Shown: positions 1 through 5,880, counted from the stretch's first letter. The stretch: DNA of 11,225 nt from an uncultured Alphaproteobacteria bacterium (GCA_944391365.1 CALXTH010000181.1:1-11225), one strand, 5' to 3'. Made by a program: numbers and translations. The notes: a model not told the origin generated them from the letters alone.

Positions 1-1770
1 ATAGGCCGTTGACAAATCAATCAGACGGGTATCTCCGGCTCCGAGAGACATTGACAACAACTCGGGCAGGTGATCATTTACACCGAGCTTGGCTGCATAT
101 TCGGAGACCTTATCCATTCCCAGATCCTGCGCCAAACGCACCGTCATCAGGTTGCGGGATTTTTCAATTCCCTGACGGAGGGTGAGCAGTCCATAAAACT
201 TTTTGCCATAATTGACCGGTTTCCATTTCGGCAGGCCGGCTCCCTGATCAAAAACAAACGGGGCATCAAGGATCAAATCCGTCGGGGAATAGCCGTTTTC
301 CAGAGCGGCCAGATAGACCACCGGTTTGAATGAAGAACCGGTTTGGCGATATGCCTGAGTGGCGCGGTTGAATTGTGATTTTGAAAAGTCATAACCCCCG
401 ACCATTGCCAAAACTTTTCCGGTATGCGGGTCCATTGCGATAAATCCACCCTCGACATCCGGAACCTGACGGAGTTTATAGCTGTTTTCCGCCAGCTTTT
501 GGGACTTGATTTCTTTCTCTGATACTTTTTCAACCAAGATAACATTTCCGGTTTTCAAAACATCCCGGACGCTTTTGGGTTCATAGCCAATTCCTTGGTT
601 CTTTAACGTTTTTCGTGCCCAGCTTATCAGCTTAAGCGGAATAACTCCTTTTTGACCGTTTTGTGTTTCAACTTCGGCCTTATCATTCGCGGCGTTCACC
701 ACCAGAGCCAATTCCCAGCTTTCATCAGCGCCTTTTGGGCGGGGCATCTGCTCAAAAGTATCCCGGGCATCTTCTTTGGTCAGGTCGAGTTCGGCCAGTG
801 GTCCTCTGTAGCCATGGCGGGCATCATAATTTTTTAATTCATTGCGAAAAGCTTCGGTCGCTATTTTTTGCAATTTCGGGTCTATGGTTGTCCGGATAAT
901 CAGTCCGCCTTCATACAAGGCATCTTCGCCGAACATTTTCTGAACCTCGCGGCGGACTTCTTCACTGAAATATTCGCCGTCTTCAACAAAAGCATTTCCG
1001 CGATCAACCGTTACCAGCGGTTTGCTTATTGCTTCGTTGGCTTCTTCTTCGGTGATATAGCCATCCTCCAGCATGCGGCCGATTACCCAGTTCCGCCGCC
1101 CGATTGCTGCGGCATATTTTTTCTTCGGATCATAGTTGTTCGGTCCTTTGGGCAACGCCGCCAGATAGGCAATTTCTTCAAGGCTTAACTCATTCAGGGA
1201 TTTTCCGAAATAATTCAGCGCCGCCGCCGCAACACCATAAGAGCGGTTGCCCAGATAAATTTCATTCAAATAGAGTTCCAATATATGTTGTTTGGTAAAA
1301 GCCTGCTCCATTTTGGTGGCGAGAATCGCTTCTTTTATTTTACGGGTTATTGAAACTTCCGAAGACAGCAAAAAGTTTTTGGCGACCTGCTGGGTGATTG
1401 TTGAGGCACCACTCGGGCGTCGGCCGCTGCCCAGATTTTTGATATTCAGCAAAACAGCCCTGATAATGCCGATAAAATCAATTCCGGAATGGCGGTAAAA
1501 GGTTTTATCTTCCGCGGCAATAAAGGCCTGTTTCACCCGTTCGGGAATTTTGCTTTCGGGAACAAACAGACGTTTTTGCGCTGCATATTCCATCAGCAGC
1601 TGGCCGTCTCCGGCATATAACCGAGTGGTTACCGGCGGTTCATACTTGGCCAGCTGGTGGTAATCCGGAAGCTCCTGGCTGATCTGCCAAAACCCGACCA
1701 AAGCCACAATCAGTCCGATGACCGCAAAAAAGAAACATGTACTGATTAATGAAGATAATGTCTTAAACAT
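1..1770 (-). CDS. mrcA: Penicillin-binding protein 1A, bifunctional transglycosylase/transpeptidase (C-terminus beyond left edge)
   Basis: Class A PBP that polymerises lipid II into glycan strands and cross-links them at the periplasmic face of the inner membrane. The frame runs uninterrupted for 590 codons from the ATG at 1770 to the window edge without a stop. One N-terminal membrane segment (about residues 8-29) is followed by a GT51 transglycosylase domain. That domain has EDKTFYRHSG with catalytic Glu87, STITQQ at 123-128, then RKIKEAILA and LELYLNEIYLG. A linker/OB-like region lies at about 320-430. The transpeptidase domain has the SxxK nucleophile in TGSSFKP (Ser479) and the SxN motif SRN at 538-540. 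The KTG motif would lie beyond the edge. All visible catalytic residues are intact, so an active enzyme is expected. A weak GGGA-type ribosome site precedes the start. Transcription diverges from the Cys-rich gene across a 526-base intergenic region. PBP1A is preferred over 1B/1C from the motif spacing and inter-domain layout. Confidence 0.95.
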   Translation of the reverse strand, partial: MFKTLSSLISTCFFFAVIGLIVALVGFWQISQELPDYHQLAKYEPPVTTRLYAGDGQLLMEYAAQKRLFVPESKIPERVKQAFIAAEDKTFYRHSGIDFIGIIRAVLLNIKNLGSGRRPSGASTITQQVAKNFLLSSEVSITRKIKEAILATKMEQAFTKQHILELYLNEIYLGNRSYGVAAAALNYFGKSLNELSLEEIAYLAALPKGPNNYDPKKKYAAAIGRRNWVIGRMLEDGYITEEEANEAISKPLVTVDRGNAFVEDGEYFSEEVRREVQKMFGEDALYEGGLIIRTTIDPKLQKIATEAFRNELKNYDARHGYRGPLAELDLTKEDARDTFEQMPRPKGADESWELALVVNAANDKAEVETQNGQKGVIPLKLISWARKTLKNQGIGYEPKSVRDVLKTGNVILVEKVSEKEIKSQKLAENSYKLRQVPDVEGGFIAMDPHTGKVLAMVGGYDFSKSQFNRATQAYRQTGSSFKPVVYLAALENGYSPTDLILDAPFVFDQGAGLPKWKPVNYGKKFYGLLTLRQGIEKSRNLMTVRLAQDLGMDKVSEYAAKLGVNDHLPELLSMSLGAGDTRLIDLSTAY

Positions 1771-1808
1771 ATAAATTCCCGTTAATTTATCTTGCGCAAG
1801 TTGTTTTC

Positions 1809-1836
1809 AATTTATTACAAATAAATTTAAATGCAA
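1809..1836 (-). promoter_or_regulatory. Possible promoter of the PBP1A gene
   Basis: On the minus strand, TTGCAT (1831-1836) and TAAATT (1809-1814) are separated by 16 bases, which puts a start site near 1802 and a leader of about 30 nt. Both boxes are imperfect and the region is very AT-rich, so other pairs are possible, for example TTGAAA nearer the gene. Confidence 0.25.
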
Positions 1837-2028
1837 TGTTATTTTATCTTTTTTTCCTCCAGAAGCTGAGGCAGCTTCACCCCGTCGGTTAGCAGTTGAG
1901 AGGTTGGGGTAAAGGAAGCGCGATGCTCAGATTGTGCCGGTGGAAAGTAAAAGGTAAAGGCTCGGTGTGTACCGAGCCTTTTGGTCAGGTTGAAAATCAC
2001 AAATTCGTGATTAGCTCTTATTTGTATA
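1837..2028. other. Intergenic stretch with hairpins, no convincing gene
   Basis: This is the PBP-proximal part of the 526-base gap. It contains a perfect 7-bp hairpin, GAAGCTG-AGG-CAGCTTC (1862-1878), with no T-run on either side. It also holds a 10-bp terminator-like hairpin (1957-1980) and a weak 6-bp hairpin, AATCAC/GTGATT (1995-2012). A plus-strand small RNA ending at the 1957-1980 hairpin, or a tiny ORF, could explain the stretch. I recognised no RNA family. Confidence 0.4.
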
Positions 2029-2039
2029 TTGATTTTTAA
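1923..2039 (+). CDS. Doubtful 38-codon small ORF
   Basis: An ATG at 1923 opens a frame of 38 codons ending at TAA 2037-2039. A purine-rich AAAGGAAG lies a plausible Shine-Dalgarno distance upstream (about 1911-1918). The predicted peptide is basic at its N-terminus (MLRLCRWKVKGKG), has two Cys, and has no signal peptide or membrane helix. Against it being a gene: the frame contains the perfect 1957-1980 hairpin and its 3' end overlaps the -35 box of the next gene's promoter. The peptide resembles nothing I know. The ribosome site is the only positive evidence. Confidence 0.18.
   Translation: MLRLCRWKVKGKGSVCTEPFGQVENHKFVISSYLYIDF
1957..1984 (+). terminator. Terminator-like hairpin in the intergenic region
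   Basis: AAGGCTCGGT (1957-1966) pairs perfectly with ACCGAGCCTT (1971-1980) around a GTGT tetraloop. An A-rich run precedes it and only a short T-run (CCTTTTGG) follows on the plus strand. The stem is strong but the tail is short. If it is a terminator, it would end a short plus-strand transcript starting in the PBP divergent region. On the minus strand the tail is even less T-rich. Confidence 0.4.
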
Positions 2040-2057
2040 GATTTGTTATGCTAGAAT
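2029..2057 (+). promoter_or_regulatory. Sigma70-type promoter of the structured leader and Cys-rich gene
   Basis: TTGATT (2029-2034) and TAGAAT (2052-2057) are separated by exactly 17 bases, and TGC directly before the -10 box makes an extended -10. The expected start is about A2064/A2065, immediately before the first hairpin of the leader. The -10 region (GTTATGCTAGAA, 2045-2056) also forms a 12-bp inverted repeat, with one G-T, with TTTTAGCATAAC at 2116-2127. This may be coincidental. Confidence 0.6.
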
Positions 2058-2063
2058 GTTTTT

Positions 2064-2269
2064 AACTGGTGAGAGGCTCACCAGCCATGGTGTCGTAGCC
2101 CTTCCATACAGGTCGTTTTAGCATAACGACTTAAAATAATATGCTGGCATTTGCGTACTTTGTATATGCGGGTGCCAGCGAATAAGGCTCCGCCAAATAA
2201 GCTGGAGCTGCTTGTATGGCAGCTTACGACCACCCGCTCCTCGAATTGATATTTGAGGAGCGTTCTTTT
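2064..2269 (+). ncRNA. Highly structured leader RNA or small RNA upstream of the Cys-rich gene
   Basis: The predicted transcript from about 2064 can form consecutive hairpins. P1: CTGGTGAG/CTCACCAG (2066-2073 with 2077-2084, 8 bp). P2: GTCGTT/AACGAC (2112-2117 with 2125-2130). P3: 2143-2157 with 2165-2179, 15 pairs including G-U. P4 has alternative pairings, AGCTGC/GCAGCT (2206-2211 with 2219-2224) or TAAGCTG/CAGCTTA (2198-2204 with 2220-2226). P5: 2235-2245 with 2252-2262, followed by a U-tract. The density of strong stems, the promoter at its 5' edge and the terminator at its 3' edge support a functional RNA. I saw no conserved core of the TPP, cobalamin, SAM, glycine or c-di-GMP riboswitches. 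It could be a cis-acting attenuator or a separate sRNA of about 205 nt. Confidence 0.45.
2235..2269 (+). terminator. Intrinsic terminator or attenuator at the end of the leader
   Basis: CGCTCCTC (2235-2242) pairs with GAGGAGCG (2255-2262). The stem extends inward by G-U, A-U, A-U to a TTGATA loop, and TTCTTTT (2263-2269) follows. This is the standard form of an intrinsic terminator. It sits 28 bases upstream of the start codon of the next gene, and I saw no other promoter between them, so expression of that gene would need readthrough or antitermination. Confidence 0.55.
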
Positions 2270-2288
2270 AACCATTAAAAGAAGAAGG
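2263..2288 (+). promoter_or_regulatory. A/U hairpin reaching the Shine-Dalgarno of the Cys-rich gene
   Basis: TTCTTTTAA (2263-2271) is perfectly complementary to TTAAAAGAA (2275-2283) around a CCA loop. The 3' arm overlaps the first bases of the Shine-Dalgarno AAGAAGG (2282-2288). The 5' arm is the terminator U-tract, so the same bases serve both termination and this hairpin. The Shine-Dalgarno lies 8 bases before the ATG at 2297, which decides the start against the GTG at 2288 that lies within the ribosome site. Confidence 0.35.
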
Positions 2289-2296
2289 TGTGTGCT

Positions 2297-3052
2297 ATGA
2301 GCAATACTAAATTATTTTTACTTATCGGGACAAGTCTGTCCTTTTTACCTGCTCTATCTTTAGCTCAATGTGTGGCTACACAGGATTGCGCGACGTTGGG
2401 TTATACTGAAACCTCCTGCAATGGCGGCAAAGGTGTCAAGTGTCCGTTCGGGAACAAGTGGGTGTGTTTGGGTGCAAACGAAGAGGAAGTCAGAGATAAA
2501 CTCTGTCAAGAACTCGGTTTTACTCTGACTTGCACGGGTACTGGCTATGCCGGCGGCGCAGGCTCCGCCTGCGGCGGCAAATATAATTATTGTAACTGTG
2601 CCAGCGGCTATGCATGGAAAGACGGGGCTTGTCAGCAACAAGCTTTGAATGGGGCACAGGGCGATTTGTATTATTGTAACGGCAAGGTTGTCGGGGTTAA
2701 AACCGGGGATATGGATTTTTATGTGGCAATGACAAATGCAGGTTTTCTGGATGGATGGAATGAAGTCAATCAACTCTGTCAAAATTATTCATTTTGCTCC
2801 GGAAAATCGGGAATCTTACCGTCGAAAGATCAGCTTTTTGAAATTAAGCAGAACAAACAAATGATTAACAGTCTTTTAACTATTTATGGGGGAGAAGTGT
2901 TGTCGGAAGATGATTTTTATTGGTCATCATCTTATGCGTCTTTCTGTAATTGTTATTATGTTGTTGCAATGGCCGGGATTGCAAATTCAGACAGCATTGA
3001 AATATCTTCAGCGACTTATGCCAATTATGTCCGTGCAATTCTTGTGCCTTAA
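2297..3052 (+). CDS. Secreted Cys-rich protein with C-terminal DUF1566 (Lcl)-like domain
   Basis: 251 residues with a signal peptide of about 23 residues ending SLA before Gln24; the mature protein should be outside the cytoplasm. Sixteen Cys residues are present. Residues 25-112 carry two related Cys-rich units: C25-C31, LGY, C41, C49 followed by PF, C57; then C70, LGF, C79, C92, C99, C101, C112. This suggests a disulfide-bonded region. The C-terminal half (about 127-251) has the look of DUF1566/Lcl, a C-type-lectin-like fold: GILPSKDQL, FYWSSS at 207-212, and a terminal YVRAILV. I chose the ATG at 2297 because AAGAAGG sits 8 bases upstream. Its role is unknown; a surface or adhesive function is inferred from family resemblance. 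It follows the structured leader and faces the smpB operon across a shared hairpin. It is not a clear lipoprotein, since Gln precedes Cys25. Confidence 0.85.
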   Translation: MSNTKLFLLIGTSLSFLPALSLAQCVATQDCATLGYTETSCNGGKGVKCPFGNKWVCLGANEEEVRDKLCQELGFTLTCTGTGYAGGAGSACGGKYNYCNCASGYAWKDGACQQQALNGAQGDLYYCNGKVVGVKTGDMDFYVAMTNAGFLDGWNEVNQLCQNYSFCSGKSGILPSKDQLFEIKQNKQMINSLLTIYGGEVLSEDDFYWSSSYASFCNCYYVVAMAGIANSDSIEISSATYANYVRAILVP

Positions 3053-3072
3053 GAATCTGTTTTCTCAAAATT

Positions 3073-3098
3073 CAAAGCCCGGTTCAGGCCGGGCTTTG
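3073..3098. terminator. Hairpin terminator between convergent genes
   Basis: CAAAGCCCGG (3073-3082) pairs perfectly with CCGGGCTTTG (3089-3098) around a TTCAGG loop. It lies 21 bases after the stop of the plus-strand Cys-rich gene and 4 bases beyond the smpB stop on the minus strand. The T residues are mostly within the stem; the minus strand also has AATTTTG after it. It probably serves both directions. Confidence 0.6.
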
Positions 3099-3101
3099 AT
3101 G

Positions 3102-3590
3102 TCAACGGTTGGCATGACTCATTATACGCTGTTTATCGCGCGACCAATCCCGGTCTTTGATGGTTTCCCGTTTGTCATAAAGTTTTTTACCCTGCCCGAG
3201 GCCGACCAGAAGCTTTGCCCTGCCCCGTTCATTAAAAAACAGACGAATAGCGACCAAAGTTGCTCCTTTTTTGGACAAACCGGCAATAATCGTATTAATT
3301 TCCCGACGGTTCAGCAGCAGTTTGCGGTCACGCTTTTCGGCATGAGTTTCATAACCTCGGCAACTGTATTCGGCAATAAACATATTGCTGATAAAAAGTT
3401 CACCATTTTTTTCAATACCATAAGCGTCATTGATATTGGCATGTCCGAGGCGCATGGATTTGACTTCAGTTCCGGTCAGTTCCAGACCGGCCGTAAAGGT
3501 TTCACCGATTTCATAATCAAAATTTGCCCGCCGGTTTTGAGCGACAACCCCGGTTGAAATAAAATCCGATTTTTTCTTTCCTGTTTTCAT
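3102..3590 (-). CDS. smpB: SsrA-binding protein SmpB (trans-translation)
   Basis: SmpB binds the tRNA-like part of tmRNA and brings it to stalled ribosomes, so that incomplete proteins are tagged and the ribosome is released. The 162 residues match the usual family length. The OB-fold core shows GLELTGTEVKSMRLGHANI (about 35-53), FIAEY (71-75) and RKLLLNRREI (89-98). The C-terminal tail KKLYDKRETIKDRDWSRDK (135-153) is the helix that enters the mRNA channel, and it is intact. It starts 15 bases after the bactofilin stop, so it is probably translated from the M23-bactofilin transcript. The ribosome site is weak: AGGA lies about 13 bases upstream of the ATG. No tmRNA gene was recognised in this window. 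Confidence 0.97.
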   Translation of the reverse strand: MKTGKKKSDFISTGVVAQNRRANFDYEIGETFTAGLELTGTEVKSMRLGHANINDAYGIEKNGELFISNMFIAEYSCRGYETHAEKRDRKLLLNRREINTIIAGLSKKGATLVAIRLFFNERGRAKLLVGLGQGKKLYDKRETIKDRDWSRDKQRIMSHANR

Positions 3591-3605
3591 TGGTTAAAAA
3601 TTTTC

Positions 3606-4037
3606 CTAAACAGAAGCCTGTTTTCTGTTTTTTGTTTCTGCCGGCAAAGAGACAACTTCCGCACCTTTCCGATGGCAGCGGCCGTCGATGTAAGCGCCCG
3701 GCTCTATTGATATGCTGTTATGGCTCGTATCGCCTATCAGTTTAGCACTTTTGGCTATAAATATTGTATCAACATCCGCATTGCCTTCCAGGGTGCCGTA
3801 TACATAGAGTTTCTGAGCCGTGATTTCTCCTTTGATATATCCTTTAACGCCGATAATCAATTCATCACAATTAATATTGCCCTTTAGTTTGCCGTCAATA
3901 TGCACGATACCACTGCTTTCAATGTTGCCTTCAACACTGCTGTTGCTGCTGATAATGCTCGGAACCGGAATGCTTTGGCTGTTGCGGCTTAATTTGCGGG
4001 CAAATTTAAGATAAACCAAGCGTTTAAGATTTTTCAT
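3606..4037 (-). CDS. Bactofilin (polymer-forming cytoskeletal protein)
   Basis: Bactofilins form nucleotide-free beta-helical filaments lying on the inner membrane. In other bacteria they position cell-wall enzymes to set curvature, stalks or rod width. The protein has 143 residues, typical of the family. A short basic, somewhat hydrophobic N-terminal tail (1-20) could aid membrane association. The bactofilin domain at about 29-121 shows the repeated Gly/Ile/Val pattern of a right-handed beta-helix: EGNIESSGIVHIDGKLKGNI, then VKGYIKGEI, YGTLEGNADV, and IEPGAYIDGR. A polar tail follows. AAAGGAG lies 8 bases before the ATG. The gene begins 14 bases after the stop of the M23 endopeptidase gene. 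This arrangement recurs in many Gram-negatives where the two proteins act together, so a shape-related role is likely but inferred. Confidence 0.93.
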   Translation of the reverse strand: MKNLKRLVYLKFARKLSRNSQSIPVPSIISSNSSVEGNIESSGIVHIDGKLKGNINCDELIIGVKGYIKGEITAQKLYVYGTLEGNADVDTIFIAKSAKLIGDTSHNSISIEPGAYIDGRCHRKGAEVVSLPAETKNRKQASV

Positions 4038-4051
4038 ATTAAAATCTCCTT

Positions 4052-5272
4052 TTATAATTTTGCCTGAATAAACGGCATCGGATTAACCGGAACTCCGCGG
4101 TATAAAATTTCATAATGCAGATGAGGTCCCGTTGAACGGCCGGTTGAACCAACCTCTCCGACAGCGTCTCCGACTTCAACCTCTTCCCCCTTTTTTACGT
4201 ATATTTTATTCATGTGGGCATATTTGGTTTTGAAACCGTTTCCGTGATCTATTTCCACCAGCAGACCGTAGCCGCTGGCTGTTCCTGCCCTGGTCACTTT
4301 TCCCTTTGCCCGGGTTCGGATTTTGTTGCCGGTCATGCTGGCCAGATCTACCCCTTTATGCGTGGCTTTGCTTTTTTTGAACGGATCCAGCCGGGAACCG
4401 AATTTTGAAGTGACCCAGTAGCTCCACACCGGTTTGCCTATCGGCGTTTTTTCCACAACCTGTTTATAATAATCAATATCTTCCATATTCTCAAAAATGG
4501 CGGTTACTTTGTCATTAAGTTCTTTATCTTTCTGCAAGATGCCGGTGTCAGGAATATAAGGGCCGCCGGCGTTTTGGCGTTTGCGCGACAGGCTGTTAAA
4601 ATAAAGCCCTTTTTCTTTCAGAGACTGGTTGACTTCGTTTAAAGCCCGCTTCATTTTATTGATTTCTTTATCCGAAAGGGATTCTATCTTTTTAAAAACT
4701 TCCAGCTCGACGCGGCGCATTTCCCCAACCTGTTCATTCAGTTCTTCCAGCTGACTTTTTAATTCATCCCGTTCGGACAGGGCGAGGTCTCGTTCCAGCA
4801 TTGTATCATAAAGACTGGCTCTTTCCGCTACAGATTCCGGACTGAGCCAGGTGTTGGTCGTGGTGATTTCGTTTATTTTATTTGAAATCAGCGCTGCCTG
4901 TTGACGGTATTTTTGCAGTTCTTTCTTATCCGTATCCGTTTTGCTCAGAGAATCAAGAATCGTATTGACATTTTTATTGAGAGCGACAAACTCCGTCATC
5001 AGATTGCCATAAGCTTCCTGTCCCCGGCTGAGCTGTTGGTTTTTGGTGCTGATAATTTTATCCGAGCGGTAATACATGCGGTAGGAATAAATACTCAAGC
5101 TCCCGGCAAGAATGAAGACCAAAAGCAAGAACATCTGCAGTTTTGGGGAAAAACGAAAAACCATAGCCCGCTTTTCACCACGGAAGATAATCTCCTTTGG
5201 CGAAAAAAACGGCTTTTTTTCCGTATATTGCGGTTTAGCCGGAAGTGCTTCCAGTTTTCGTTGTATCTTCAT
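4052..5272 (-). CDS. Membrane-anchored M23 (LytM-type) peptidoglycan endopeptidase
   Basis: Zn-dependent endopeptidase predicted to cut peptide cross-links of peptidoglycan in the periplasm. The 406 residues comprise a basic cytoplasmic segment (1-46), one membrane helix (about 47-64), a long coiled-coil periplasmic region (about 75-225) and a C-terminal M23 domain (about 285-400). The metal and catalytic residues are all present: H305 and D309 (HKGVD), H353 (YAHM), H384 and H386 (GPHLHYE), so it should be active rather than a degenerate LytM activator. First gene of the M23-bactofilin-smpB operon. A TATAAC element (5330-5335 on the minus strand) may be its -10 box, but no good -35 is seen. 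The start is not certain: no clear Shine-Dalgarno precedes M1, and Met37 (MVFRF) is an alternative that keeps the membrane helix. It resembles the bactofilin partner endopeptidases (LmdC/Csd1-like). Confidence 0.93.
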   Translation of the reverse strand: MKIQRKLEALPAKPQYTEKKPFFSPKEIIFRGEKRAMVFRFSPKLQMFLLLVFILAGSLSIYSYRMYYRSDKIISTKNQQLSRGQEAYGNLMTEFVALNKNVNTILDSLSKTDTDKKELQKYRQQAALISNKINEITTTNTWLSPESVAERASLYDTMLERDLALSERDELKSQLEELNEQVGEMRRVELEVFKKIESLSDKEINKMKRALNEVNQSLKEKGLYFNSLSRKRQNAGGPYIPDTGILQKDKELNDKVTAIFENMEDIDYYKQVVEKTPIGKPVWSYWVTSKFGSRLDPFKKSKATHKGVDLASMTGNKIRTRAKGKVTRAGTASGYGLLVEIDHGNGFKTKYAHMNKIYVKKGEEVEVGDAVGEVGSTGRSTGPHLHYEILYRGVPVNPMPFIQAKL

Positions 5273-5410
5273 CTTATTTTTAATCTGTCTTTTTAATCCT
5301 ATCCGGACTTATGACCCCGGACTGTTTCTGTTATAGCAGATAAATCTGAATTGAACAGCTTTTTTATGAAGTTGTCCTCTTTTAGGTCATTTTTTCGTAT
5401 TGTTATATCG

Positions 5411-5731
5411 TCAGTTTTCTTCGCTGTCAAGAATTATAAATTCATCTTTTCTGGCCAAATTTAAAACAGCTCTGGCCCGTTCATCAAGCATATCAAGATC
5501 CAGGCTGTCCGATGACAGGAGGCGGACTTTTTCTTCAAGTTCATGTTTTTGCCGGCTGTATTTGGCGGCGATTTCTTCTGCGTAGTTTATTTCCTGACGA
5601 AGGTGAAGGTAACGGCGCAGACCGCGTTCACCATTGATGGTATAGAAGCTGAAATACAAAAACAGCACGACAAAAAATATCAAGACACCAGATCTTTTCA
5701 ATCGGTTCTGCAACTCTGAAAATATTTCCAT
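5411..5731 (-). CDS. ftsB: FtsB/DivIC-family septum formation initiator
   Basis: Small bitopic divisome protein; family members bind FtsL and FtsQ through a periplasmic coiled coil and help activate septal wall synthesis. The protein has 106 residues: a short cytoplasmic tail (1-13), a membrane helix (about 15-31), NGERGLRRYLHL just outside it, a coiled coil (about 38-73), and the family's closing segment DMLDERARAVLNLARKDEFI (80-99). A GGGG-rich ribosome site lies very close to the ATG. It stands alone: a terminator for the efflux operon lies about 100 bases upstream, and 138 bases without a clear terminator separate it from the M23 gene. A short palindrome, ATGCCG-TG-CGGCAT (5767-5780), lies in its upstream region. 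It is FtsB-like by family; other DivIC homologues cannot be told apart by eye. Confidence 0.87.
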   Translation of the reverse strand: MEIFSELQNRLKRSGVLIFFVVLFLYFSFYTINGERGLRRYLHLRQEINYAEEIAAKYSRQKHELEEKVRLLSSDSLDLDMLDERARAVLNLARKDEFIILDSEEN

Positions 5732-5828
5732 TTCCCCTACTCTATTAAATATTTCATGCTGACATTATGCCGTGCGGCATCATGTTTTTTATTTGACCAT
5801 ATTTATCTTAATATTTGGTTATCAGCAG

Positions 5829-5860
5829 AAAAAATCAGGCCCGGCTTTGAAACCGGGCCC
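5829..5860 (-). terminator. Intrinsic terminator of the efflux operon
   Basis: Read on the minus strand, a 7-bp GC stem (GGCCCGG with CCGGGCC, 5853-5859 with 5838-5844) and an 8-base loop are followed within a few bases by a run of six T (TGATTTTTT). It begins about 20 bases after the pump stop codon and isolates the operon from ftsB. Confidence 0.8.
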
Positions 5861-5880
5861 GATACAGGCAGAGGCAATGC

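Noticed and set aside
70..1498. Plus-strand ORFs over the PBP gene and one minus-strand shifted ORF (273-545)
   Set aside because: They are shadows of the continuous 590-codon PBP1A frame, which carries the catalytic motifs.
1839..1960. Minus-strand open frame ending VKLPQLLEEKK, as a possible gene remnant
   Set aside because: It has no start codon with a ribosome site and no recognisable family. It overlaps the hairpins, and its short length is expected by chance.
2045..2127. 12-bp inverted repeat between the -10 region and 2116-2127 as an RNA stem
   Set aside because: The 5' arm lies upstream of the predicted transcription start, so it would not be in the RNA; the 3' arm is better placed in hairpin P2. 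Kept only as a DNA curiosity.
1850..2270. tmRNA, SRP RNA, 6S RNA or RNase P RNA (suggested by nearby smpB and strong hairpins)
   Set aside because: No tRNA-like T-loop, no GGAAGGAAGCAGC-type SRP core, no RNase P core and no tag-peptide frame could be found.
2078..2275. 65-codon minus-strand ORF across the leader
   Set aside because: It has no ribosome site, its peptide looks unlike a protein, and it lies exactly over the hairpins of the plus-strand leader.
2288..2296. GTG at 2288 as start of the Cys-rich gene
   Set aside because: The GTG overlaps the Shine-Dalgarno AAGAAGG. The ATG at 2297 has the proper 8-base spacing and gives a normal signal peptide.
5767..5783. ATGCCG-TG-CGGCAT followed by a T-run on the plus strand, as a terminator
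   Set aside because: No plus-strand gene lies upstream to be terminated and the loop is too small for the full stem. At most it is a small palindrome in the ftsB upstream region.
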